DNA from: Glandiceps talaboti
Taxonomy: Eukaryota; Hemichordata; Enteropneusta; Spengelidae
NCBI RefSeq assembly: GCF_964340395.1
Contig: NC_135563.1
Coordinates: 7,997,655-8,061,654, forward strand
Reading direction: 5' to 3'
DNA: 64,000 bases
Position numbers and translations under genes: made by a program. Positions 1 to 10,809 of this stretch are shown piece after piece (the first letter of the stretch is position 1; each line of letters opens with the position of its first letter). The notes below the pieces were generated by a model. The model was not told the origin of the DNA. It made no database searches and was given only the letters and a program-made list of their open reading frames with translations.

Positions 1-1501
1 CGTAAGATGCAACTCGATATCTCAACAACTTGGTGTGTGATGTAATTTTCCAGAAGGTCTTGTCACTAGTAGTTAAAAATTTAGAGTTTAGACAAGTTGT
101 CTTCTGAATATCAGGACTTCACTAATTCAGTTAGAATTGCAAATGTACATTGATTTTAAAATTTAGTGAAACCTGGTATTTTTTCGGGTGTGATAAAAAT
201 GGACATTTTTCTTTGTATTTTATAAACTGTGCCTGAATAATTATAATGTATTGTGGTTGCATGTTGGATTGCAGGAATAGAGACGTAGTCGATTAACCTT
301 TACATTGGGAAAAAGACAAAGATCAGCTTTACTAAATGCTAAAACCAAAGAGCTTAAACTTTGGCTTGTTGCAGATTTAGAGTATGGGTAGGTTTCATTT
401 AGGAAGTGATGCTCAGGGTACTAAATCTTATACTGGTCTTGGTAGATTGGTTAGTAATCTTAAGTAGATTAGATCAGATCAGATTAGATTAGATCAGAAT
501 AGATGAGACATTCAGGAGAAATCTTTGTCAAATAAGGTTTGGATTAACCATGCACTTAGGAAAGTTGACCTACAAGGTAGATTTTTTAGTCAAATCAGTT
601 CTGTTTTCTCTTTTCTTTTCATTAGCTCCCGAAAGGGAGCTTATGAAATGTCGGGTGTCTATCTATCTGTCTGTCTGTCCATCTGTCATGTGTCTGTATC
701 ATCAATATCTCAAAAAACACTGGCTGCTTTGAAATAACATTGAGTATAGAGATTCCAAGAGCTAATACAGAGAACTGATTACGTTTTGGTAAGCATCCTA
801 TGAATATTAATTTTGAATTTGCATAAATAGCGATTTCTTTTTTGGTAATTAGGCAATATCTTCAGAATGCAAGCTTTGAACTTCTTATAATGTAGTACAA
901 ATGCTAATGATAAACTACATGTCGTGTACAAACCTTGTTGTTGTAGCACTTAATTTATTAATTATTTGCAGGTAATTAGGCAATATTGTAAGTGTGCAAA
1001 CTTCAAATATCAAACATTTTAAAGTTGAAAATAATAGCCAAAAGACATTCTGATATGCAAGTGAAAAATGTATTTGAGCTCGGTATGGTTATCGAGAAAA
1101 ATACATAGTTATCAAAATGCTGCTTGTTTTTGACTGTTAAGACCTTTGTTAAAGTTTGCTAGCCTTAAAAATGTTTGCCAACAACGTATGTATCGGTATA
1201 ATTCTGTTAGTCCTAAAGTCAGACAAATTTTGAGAAACAAACCCAAAGGGAGCACTTTCAGTTTACATCTTGTTCATGTAGAGAAATAAGTCATTGCTTT
1301 GTATGTTTATAGTAAATACATTCAGATATGCACGTGTCTTTTGAATTTGGTGATATCCAGTCAGACAGATTCTGGGAACATTTTTACAATTTTTTATTGC
1401 CTTGATGTTACACTCTCTCTCTTTCTCTCACTTTTGTGCAGTATGTATGTGTGTCTTGTGGTAGCTATGGAAACGCGTGACTTTTGTGATTATTACAGAC
1501 T

Positions 1502-1735
1502 GTACGTATGTATGTATGTATGTATGTATGTATGTATGTATGTATGTATGTGTGTGTGTGTGTGTGTGGGTATGTGGAAAGATAAGTTTTAATTGGTAGC
1601 AACTTGCAATGCCATTGATCTCTTGCAACTCTGTATGTATGTATGTATGTGTGTGTGTGTGTGTGTGTGGGTATGTGGAAAGATAAGTTTTAATTGGTAG
1701 CAACTTGCAATGCCATTGATCTCTTGCAACTCTGG
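1502..1735. repeat. TATG/TG microsatellite with 101-bp tandem duplication
   Basis: A (TATG)n tract runs into (TG)n, then a unique segment (GGGTATGTGGAAAGATAAG...GCAACTCTG). Microsatellite plus unique segment are repeated once with a 101-bp offset (GGG at 1568 and 1669). Confidence 0.9.
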
Positions 1736-1769
1736 CAAACCAGCCTTCAGTATACTAAGAGAGGCGCAG

Positions 1770-1990
1770 ACTAAGTCTGTTGTTCTTCAATATGGCAGAT
1801 CACACAAGTGGGTGATATCAGTTCCTCTGAGGTGTGATTCTAATCAGCCTGTGATCAAGTTAGTGTAAACATTAGATGCACACTAAATTCTATTGTTCTT
1901 CAATGTGGTAGATCACACAAGTGGGTGATAGCGGTTCTTCTGTTGTGTGATTCTAATCACCCTGTGATCAACATAGTATAAACATTGGAA
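1770..1990. repeat. Two-copy tandem repeat, about 110 bp unit
   Basis: GTTCTTCAATATGGCAGATC and its surroundings to ATCAGCCTGTGATCA recur about 110 bp later with a few differences. Function unknown. Confidence 0.8.
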
Positions 1991-2799
1991 GTCCCAAAAC
2001 ACCACTGCTAGTTCATGTAACTCTCTACTGAGACTATAAATAAACCAGTCCATTCAATAGCTTATCACTGTTGTATCACGATATTGCGACAATAGTGTTA
2101 GTTTGTATCGATCTTAGAAAACTGAAGGCTCAACTTCCAGGGTAATAATTTCCTTGCATTCATCAAGCATTGGTATCAAGATTTTATTTCTTCAGCTAAT
2201 TCAATGCAGAGCAAAGTCTGTAAACTTAAAACTGCCATTTTTACGGAATGAAAAGTGATAGAGCGGTGAGGTGCCGGCTGAATATCATCTCATCCGTATT
2301 AAAATATGGCGCTTGTTCAGTGAAAAGTGAACAGAATACAACATTTTACGCATATTTATTGCAAAAGAGTACAAAATAGAGATTTGATTGTCCTTTGAAA
2401 AACTTTTATTTGCCATAGATAATTTGAAAGTGAAGATATAAAAAAAAGCAGTCCATGACAAAACGTTGCCATGGAAATTTAACTTTTTTTTGTAATACAT
2501 AAAGTACATTATGCATTTGATTAGTTTAATAATTGTTTCAGTATTGCTGTTCTATAGTATTGCTTTCTCATATGATATTGAGTTCTGGTGACTTCATGAC
2601 AATTGTATATTCCGTGCATTGCGTGCAATCCTCAGCAAAACACATGCAAAATGGTTGTCGACAACTCTCCATTGACTTGAAATGTACCAGTATATAAGAC
2701 GATGTGAAAATTAGTTGATGTTGTTGCTTAAAAGGGAGGGGGGAAGAAATAACTGGATTGACTGTATCACAGAAGGGGGTATTGCTAGAGGAAGAAATT

Positions 2800-3020
2800 A
2801 CTTGAATGTTGTATGGGTTGGGGAGGAAGGCTTGAATGTTGCATTATGGGAGAAAGGGACTTCCGGGAATGTTGCATTATGGGTGGAAGTATATACATTG
2901 AATGTTGCACTATTGGAGGACATACCTTAAATGTTACACTGTGGAGGGAAATCATACAGTGAATATTGCATTGTGGGAGGAAGTTGATGTTGCATTGTGG
3001 GAGGGACGAACTAAATTTTT
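2800..3020. repeat. Degenerate minisatellite
   Basis: Units of about 22-45 bp with core GAATGTTGCATTATGGGAGG recur six or more times. Long open frames across it on both strands are artefacts of the repeat. Confidence 0.75.
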
Positions 3021-6000
3021 GGAGGTACTGAGCATTATGAGAGGAAGATGCAAAGCACAGGAGATAAGTCATCTGATATGTAGCAGAATGACATTTATAA
3101 CTGTAACCACACTTCAGTGATACACAAGTTCAGTGACATTGTGTAGCAAAGAGACATTAAGTTGCGTCGACAAAATTTGCACATCCGTTCACATGGTTGT
3201 TTGGTTTGTACAGAACCACGTTAAGTGATGTGTATTAAATAAACAGCCTTTGAAATAGGTCTATTTTTTGACAAACATGATCATTACAGTAGAGTAGGGG
3301 TTGCCATGGTAACCTGTTGTCAATTCCAAACACTAATGCATCGCAAAGATTGTTCAAATACGGAGAAATGAACTGTTTGATATCATTCTTTATAAAATGT
3401 CTACCTTAAAAGATGATTTTATCTTTGTTTAGTACTTTGTAGAACCTTTTTTTTCACATTTCTTACTTAAAGATTTTAGTTTATGATTGAACACTTCAAG
3501 GTCTGTAAGTTTTTATCTTCTCATTTCTAGTTTCATCCCTGCTTCCTGAGAAATTTGGACCCTATGGTTACAAACTGCCATACCCATAGCTTTTATTTTG
3601 AAAAGATGTTTATTTTTGTGTTTTATGCATTTTATCGCATTTTGTGTATTTGCTTGGGCTGAGCAAAAATCCGTTACCGTTTTCACCTAGTTGGTATAGA
3701 CTGCAAACAGAAAATTTAAACAAGTTTCGATGAAATATAATGCAATTTTTGAAAACTTAAATTAGTATATATGCTTAGACAAGTGTTGTGTATATAATGT
3801 TTTTAGTTAAATTGTGGTCTAAGAAGTCAGGTGAATTTGAATAAGGGTTGTGTTCACAAACAAAGTGCAGATGATTTTCTGTTGCCTTTTTCTTTTGCAT
3901 TTGTTTTGTGCTCATTTCTGAATCACACTGGTACAGCACACAAAAAAGAAAGCTACTTAGTAGAAGGCAAAGGTGGCAACCCTCAAACTGTTAACATGTG
4001 TCTCCCTTTTTGGGTACCCTGGGTAAACATTTGAAACACTTTTTTCCAACTCAACAATAATAGAATGAGTGCTTGGGTCCTTGGGGTCAAAGGTTGAAGG
4101 CCACCAGTCAGTCATACATACATGATTGGTCAGCTACCAGGATGAAATTCTGAGATAGCACCTTGAAGAGTGAACACTCCCCTTGCATTTTGTAGGATAA
4201 TTTTTTACCTCTCTATCCTCCTGTAATGGAATAACCCATTGATATACAATGAAATGGTTGACTACATTGCAAGGATATGGGTAGGGTGGTTTCATTTCAC
4301 AGCAATGATGAAATGTTGGTTAGACTTAGTATTAGTAAGTTCCACTATGTACAGTATAAGTAGATTACTGCTGAGAAAGCACGAAAGTGGTCGTAATGTC
4401 ATGTCTAAGTCTAAAGTTCCACTTGATAGTCCGTAGGCGATAGCAATTTAACGTTGAAGACCATGACAACTGTCACCTACGTAATCATGTATATGTAATC
4501 TCAATGAATTTCACTCTTTGCAATGTGTAAATTATGACGAAAGGCAAGATAGTCGAAATGAAAACCTGTAAACTATGGGTGTTGTGCTATCAAGGTAGTC
4601 AATTTCATACCATTACCTGGATTGTATTAATATAAATGCAATTTTTTTTGAGCGAGAAGATTGTAATATTTGATAGGAGAATGGAAGCAAAAATGAAGAA
4701 ATGAAATATTTTGAAAATGGCTGACATTTTACTAGTAGAGATAATCATGTGATTAATAAATTGTGTGTGTGTGATATAGTCAAATCACAAGTAGTCATGA
4801 CAACGATTATGGATGGCACATTTCTACACAGTTATTGTCCATTTCATAAACAGTCTGTGTAAAACTCACAAGCCAAATTGAACATGTTGGAACAAAAAAC
4901 ATGGTATTCGTACCCAGGTTATTTCGACAATGTGTATTTGCATCACTTCCTGAAATGCTCAAGATATGAGTCAGAAAGTTCAAACACACAAACCAAATTG
5001 CACACGTTTGAAAATATATATGGGATTTATACCCTTGTCACAAGAATGTGTGTCTACACCATTTGTTCTGTGTTTACTCAGAACACGAGTCCAAACATTC
5101 AGTCATTACTCCTGATTTTTTTTCTAATTTTACACATGCCCAGGTGGCTGTGGAACAGACTTAGACAAGACATACATGTTACTTGGTAGGGTAGGTCTCA
5201 GTGAATCTAAAACACAACTATCACAGACTACAGGGAGATGTATTTATCACTCATGACAAGAATTAGTATATGGTTAAGAAGTCGTAGTATTGTAAACTAC
5301 ATGTAGGGAACCGTTAGGTTTAGCTTAATGTGTTTTTTTAACAGTATGAACATCAAGTTTGTTTTTTTCTCCCTAAAACAATGCCAGCTGATGTAGGAAT
5401 TTTATTTACAAAAGAAAAAAAGTATTGACAAATATAATAGCATTATTTGTTTTTTTTCCGCATTTTTTTTTTTTTTTTTTTTTCCCCTTTTCTGATCCAT
5501 AAGTTGAAACATAGGGAAAGTAAAGCCATTTGGTAAAAGTCGTAATATAGTGGAGCTGACAGATTGTAGTATAGATATGGACTTTCATTGATCAACTGGT
5601 CTAGAAATACAGTGATTTCATTTTTATATGTGTACACTTTTTGCTGCCTGTGCAAAAAAAAAAAAAAAATTGTCTCCTGGCTTTGTTAACTTTAATGTAA
5701 GTTTGAACAGTGAAAAGAGCACAGAATGTTTTAGAAAAAGATTAGTGATATGAAAGTGATACGAAACGAAACGAAAAAGAAAAAAAATTAAAAAGTATAA
5801 ACTATATGTATCCAGTGTTACAGTGTTAACCATGTGTAGCTGTATATTTCAATTAATTAAATTAATTAATTATGCTATTGTTTTTATTATTATATCTGGA
5901 AAAAATAAGAAAATATATTGTATGCTTCTATTTAATATTGTCACAGAATTAAAAAAAAAAACGGTGCTTGCTGAGGGCTTCGTAGTTAGCAACAGTAACC

Positions 6001-6797
6001 CCTGGCGGAGCTGTGTGGCCAACGAAAAGACAACTCTTCAAGTCTTTTGGTTATTTTAGAGAACTGACTTCTCAACTGAGTAAAGCATTTAAAGAATACA
6101 GTTTTTCTTAACAGAAACTTTTGTTTGTCATGTATGTGTGTATTTGCATAAAATATTTATTTCTCTCCTGTTTTACTATTGTATAATCTGTATTGACAGA
6201 AGTTGTATTAAGAATTGACTGCCTAATAAATTTGGTTTTGGATTGCAAGTAAATGGATGCCTGATAAGTGTATTGTTATTATTTACTGTCCACAGTATGA
6301 GTGTTTGTACATGAGGATTGGTGCCCGACATAACATGCATGTTAAACTTGTGTGTGGCTCTGGTATGTATGGCGCCCTCACAGTGGTGTTATTTTATGCC
6401 TTTGTTTTTATTTGAACTATGTATACATTGTACATTTTCTTCAGACTAGTGTCTGCCTTGGGGTACTTTGGTCTAAAATGAGGTCTGGGTTTTTTCGAGC
6501 TGGAGTCTAAAACGAGGCCCACCTAGCATTATTTTTCATTTTGCTTGGTCTTAAATGTGGTCCATTGTCTTTTACCAAATCATAACTGCCATTAATTATC
6601 TAAAATTGTTGCCTCCTAAGGAAAATGTATTTAGGTCTAAACTTTCATCTTTTAGAAACCTGTAATGGTCTAAAATGGGCTATTGACTTTTTGGTCAAAG
6701 TGGGTCTAAAATGAGGCCTGAAGTTTCCAGCACTGGCCACATGTCCCCACCAGAGCTGGCCACTAGTACTGTACAGACACACACACATTAATACATA

Positions 6798-6894
6798 CAT
6801 ACATACGTATGTACGTACATACGTACGTACGTATGTACATACATACGTGCATACATACATACATACATACATACATACATACATACATACATAC

Positions 6895-6925
<31 letters not shown>

Positions 6926-6942
6926 CATACATACATACATAC
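6798..6942. repeat. (TACA)n microsatellite
   Basis: A nearly pure tetranucleotide tract with a few ACGT variants at its left end. It generates false Tyr-Val-Cys-Met or His-Thr-Tyr-Ile open frames. Confidence 0.95.
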
Positions 6943-7676
6943 GAGCACATTAATGCAGATATCATGCCTGCTAATCTTTGTGGTACCAGTCATGATTATC
7001 TTCCAGTAACCATGGTAATCAAGACTCCAGTGTCTTCCACTGCTTCCAAGACAGTCTGGGGATATCCTGTGAAAATGATTGAACATAAGATGGCGACGTC
7101 ACTGGACTCTGATAATTTATCACACTGGATGAAAATGACTCCTAATTTTGATTTTCATCACCTCTATATATTTCATGGAAATAGTTAGAAAATGTAATTA
7201 CTTTTCGAAAGTGTTGCCACAGTATGATTTACTACTACACAGGTCATGTTGTGGTTCAGTCCTTCTAAGCAGTCAACTTGTTCAAATCACTTGTGTAGCA
7301 TTCTCCAAGACTTTCTGGCAATAGCAGAAGGCAGAAGAGTGTGGGCAAAGTGAGATTACATTGCCAAGTGACAAGGAATTCACCCAGTAACTCTTATTAC
7401 CGGTCAAAAAGTAGTACGGAGGAATGTGTGTAACTCAAGCAAACACACAACTTATGTAAATGACCCAATTAATATGCATGTCACACAAAATATGTAAATT
7501 ACCAAATTAACATGCATGTCACACAAAAACTCAAGCACACAATGTCATCACCTGTAGTGGACAACACAGAAAGAAGATATTCATTCGCCTCTTGTTGGGT
7601 TAAGGTACAAATAAATCGTCGACAAAGGAATCAGTGAATCTAACAATCATGGACACACAGTTCTTCAACAAGTGCT

Positions 7677-7682
7677 TTTATT
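7677..7682 (-). terminator. Candidate poly(A) signal AATAAA
   Basis: The minus strand reads AATAAA, followed 20-30 bases on by a GT-rich stretch (AACTGTGTGTCC) of the kind found downstream of cleavage sites. It is the last good candidate before the AT-rich non-coding region. Other AATAAA hexamers occur nearer the stop, so the choice is uncertain. Confidence 0.35.
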
Positions 7683-9627
7683 GTCATTTCAAATATTCCA
7701 TATATCTTGTTATATATACAAAAATATCTCCATGTACATTCGGCAGATGAAAAAATTACACAAAACTGATGTTCATCATTCCAAAAATTACAAGCAGACA
7801 ATGATTATGTACATGTATAGTATATTATATACACTCAACACTAAAAGTTGAAACATCTTTCTATAGAATTATATTAATATTTCATAAACCTTTACACCAC
7901 CAAAGTTTGAATATCTTTATATTGCTTTCATTCATTTGCATCCAATTATTTTTCAAGTTTTTTAATAACAATATATATGTGATATAAATTAAGGAGATGT
8001 GTACTCCTTAGCGTACATATTTTTAAGGATGAAAATATGGTAGGTAACTATAAAATACCTGGTTAGCAAACTTGAAACCAACTTTTTGTCAGGGATATTT
8101 TACATCACATAATAACAAATAGAGTGTATAATTTCATTCTTTCGTCAGCAAAATAAACATGCTGTCCTCTGCATAGGGTTTCCAGTAGTTTTGGAGAACT
8201 TCAAGTTTGAGATATCACAACACTGTGTAGGCCTGCTTTATTCTGTAAGGTAAGCTATGGTAGGGCGCCCTCGCACATCGTCACAAACCCCTTAGCTAGA
8301 GCAGGCTGGAGAGGGCGAGATGTCACAATGTATCTAACAGTCCAGCAAGGCCTTACTGTAGGCAGTAAAATGCCCACTGACCACTTCTGTTTCTATAAAC
8401 CATTCATTATTTTTCTTAAAAGTAGCACTTGAAGTGATGACTTTTTGGTGGTTTTCTAGGTTTGAATTACTTTATTAGAGCATGAAAATAAATCTCTAAA
8501 TTTTACACAGATATAAAATGATAGTTTCAATTTGCCGTAAAACGTAGCAATACTACCTCTAGACTAGAGTTGAAGTAAAAATTATAGCAGAATTCATTGA
8601 AAGATCTGAAAGCACAAATCCGTGTCCATAACTACAGATAGAACCATGATTGTAAATACATTTCCATTAACTGAATCTAAGTAACACTTGTCTAAGACAG
8701 ACAAAACAGTCTATTATACAAGAATAACTTCCTTATACTAACAGTAAACAGGATATGCAAAATACGAAATTATCAGTGCACCACACATATTATTTCTATA
8801 GTGTGACCAGAGATAGGGATGAACATTGTGGCTCGCGGACACCGGCCTGGATGGGGTGGTAGTGCCTCCAGCTCATGTTCAGGAAATACTGGGTTCTTGT
8901 TCCTGACCCTACCAACCCTGGGGTCCCTACCCACTATGTCTCACTCCTCACTTTGCTACCCAGCTGGTAAAAAAATTGAGTTTCCTGGCCATTTTCTAAG
9001 CAAATTATGGTAGGACGCATTTTCCAAACTTCCCCCTTTCTGAAATTTTGATTTTGACACTGGCCAAGTCAATATACTGAACCAAAGTTAGTATAGTGCG
9101 ACAAACCCTTTCACTGCTGTTGGTAAACCAATTCCGAACCACTCTCTTGATTAATATAGTAAACACAAAACATGTGCGAAAATAAACACCAAAACAACAT
9201 GTACTTTTTCAAATCAAAACACATTCCTAACTTCCGTTTAAAGAAAATGTCTTTGATGGATGGCTGCAGGGATAATTGAGTTGTTTTGTCTAAAACAATA
9301 ATAAAACTGGTACATAGTTGATTGTCTTCTATGAATCAGGTGAAATCTAACAAATTTCTTCAGGCCTTTTACTAGGGTTCCACACCAAAAGTAAGGTGTA
9401 TGGTATGGTAATCCTACGCACAAGTACATTTCTCTTACCAGGGTTCCCAAATCTATCAGCACCAAACATTAGACTAGCATTTGAGATTTATAAAAGTATT
9501 TTCTTTAATACACTGGTACATAATATCCGTGAGGAAATGCACAAATATGCATACGACAGGTTTATGGTTGGTATCTGGACTGTGAATAGATATTTGTTTA
9601 CATCTGAAATTGTGCTGTATGACCAAT

Positions 9628-9958
9628 CAGAGCCTTCCACATGTATGTGTGTGGACAATCACATGCCCTAATCTACATATACTTGACCAATGACAGCCTT
9701 CTGTATATATGTGTTTGGCCAATCATAGGCTCTAATCCATTAATACTTGACCAACCAGACCCTTCCATATACATGTGTTTGGCCAATCATAGGGCTCTCA
9801 CCTACATATACTTGACCAATCAGAGCCTTCCACATACATGCCCTTGACCAATCATAGGCTCTCATCTACATGTATTTGACCAATTAGAGCCTTCCATATA
9901 CATGCACTTGACCAATCACAGGCTCTTATCTACAAATATGTACTTGATTGACCAATCA
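9628..9958. repeat. CCAAT-containing minisatellite in probable 3'UTR
   Basis: Alternating units of about 33 bp, TTGACCAATCAGAGCCTTCC and GGCCAATCATAGGCTCT, form a composite unit of about 66 bp in five or so copies. Each unit holds a CCAAT core. Confidence 0.85.
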
Positions 9959-10386
9959 AATGCACCGCAAACACAATATGTCACATATCTAGTATCGTAC
10001 ACAACATAGAGCAGGATTTCCCTGAGACATCCAAACCAGAATTGAATACTATAGAAGTCATCTGTAATCTTTGATATGGTACCTGTGTATTGCAAATCTC
10101 TGCACGTATGCATAAAAATATCAACAGTCAACAGAATCATTGGTCTCTATAACTCCGAATCCCTGATAATATATTTCGCCGTGACTCATATAAACTCAAC
10201 TGTTGGAAAAACAACTAGAACATATTTCTTGTTTCAAAACTTTTGTCTTTTGTAAATAGTTTCAATACATACATATCAATCATAAGCATGTTAAGAAAAT
10301 ATGAACGTTGTAAATTTTTTTTGGTCTTGAATTCATAAAATCTCTGTATATTATAAAATTTAGATACAGTATTATACCAGTTCATA

Positions 10387-10809
10387 CTATGCAGACACTG
10401 TTGTTCCGTTTTGCATTTCGTTTATGTTTGCATGGGTGGTGCTGTGTTGGTGGTGTGCATGGGTGGTAGGATGCTGGTTACCATGGGTGGTAGTACCGTT
10501 TGCCGCTTCCATTTGACTTGCACAAGTGTTAGCACCATTAGGAGGGGCTTGTTGGTTTGTCGTCGTAGTAGTGGTACCTCTTAAAGATCCGCGCTGGTTC
10601 TGCTGTTTTCTTCTCCTGATACTGCCCCCTTTGTCTTTATTTTCTGGTATTTTCTTTGAATTGACTTGTACCAAGGCACTGCCGATTGCCATTCCATTGT
10701 ATTCATCCGGCGAAAATCCTTTTTCTGTACAGGGTAACCGGATTATTAAATTGAGGACGGCTGCTTTGTCACCAGTGCATGGTTCTATTGCCACAGCGGA
10801 GGCTTTACC
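10387..10809 (-). CDS. ATRN: Attractin exon 24: C-terminal cytoplasmic tail and stop
   Basis: Residues 1107-1246 and a TAG stop at 10389-10387. Acceptor CCTTCAG. It begins with VAIEPCTGDKAAVLNLIIRL and MAIGSALVQV, conserved with human ALEPCFGNKAAVLSVFVRLP and LAVASALVDI. After IRRRKQQ, where the human protein ends shortly, the tail goes on with about 65 residues rich in Thr, His, Asn and Gln (a run of six Thr, then HAHHQH). An open frame on the opposite strand is a shadow. Confidence 0.95.
   Translation of the reverse strand, partial: GKASAVAIEPCTGDKAAVLNLIIRLPCTEKGFSPDEYNGMAIGSALVQVNSKKIPENKDKGGSIRRRKQQNQRGSLRGTTTTTTNQQAPPNGANTCASQMEAANGTTTHGNQHPTTHAHHQHSTTHANINEMQNGTTVSA

Larger units (their letters stand above)
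1..7659. other. Non-coding region left of the attractin gene
   Basis: No exon of a recognisable protein was found on either strand. Contents are repeats: a short hairpin (AGCTCCCGAAAGGGAGCT at 624-641) followed by a CTGT stretch, TATG/TG microsatellites, a 101-bp duplication, a two-copy 110-bp repeat at about 1770-1990, degenerate repeats with the core ATGTTGCATTATGGGAGGAA at 2800-3020, T and A runs near 5460-5660, and a TACA tract at 6798-6942. It may be intergenic, or intron or UTR of an unseen neighbour. Confidence 0.5.
7660..10386 (-). other. Probable 3' untranslated region of the attractin gene
   Basis: About 2.7 kb without a convincing coding exon follows the attractin stop. It holds a CCAAT-containing minisatellite (9628-9958) and a GGCGCC-containing repeat near 8240-8340. 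The extent is inferred from the candidate poly(A) signal at 7682-7677; earlier AATAAA matches (around 8470 and 8240) could end a shorter transcript. Confidence 0.4.

Noticed and set aside
2715-3120. Overlapping open frames on both strands
   Set aside because: They span a degenerate minisatellite and lack splice or family support.
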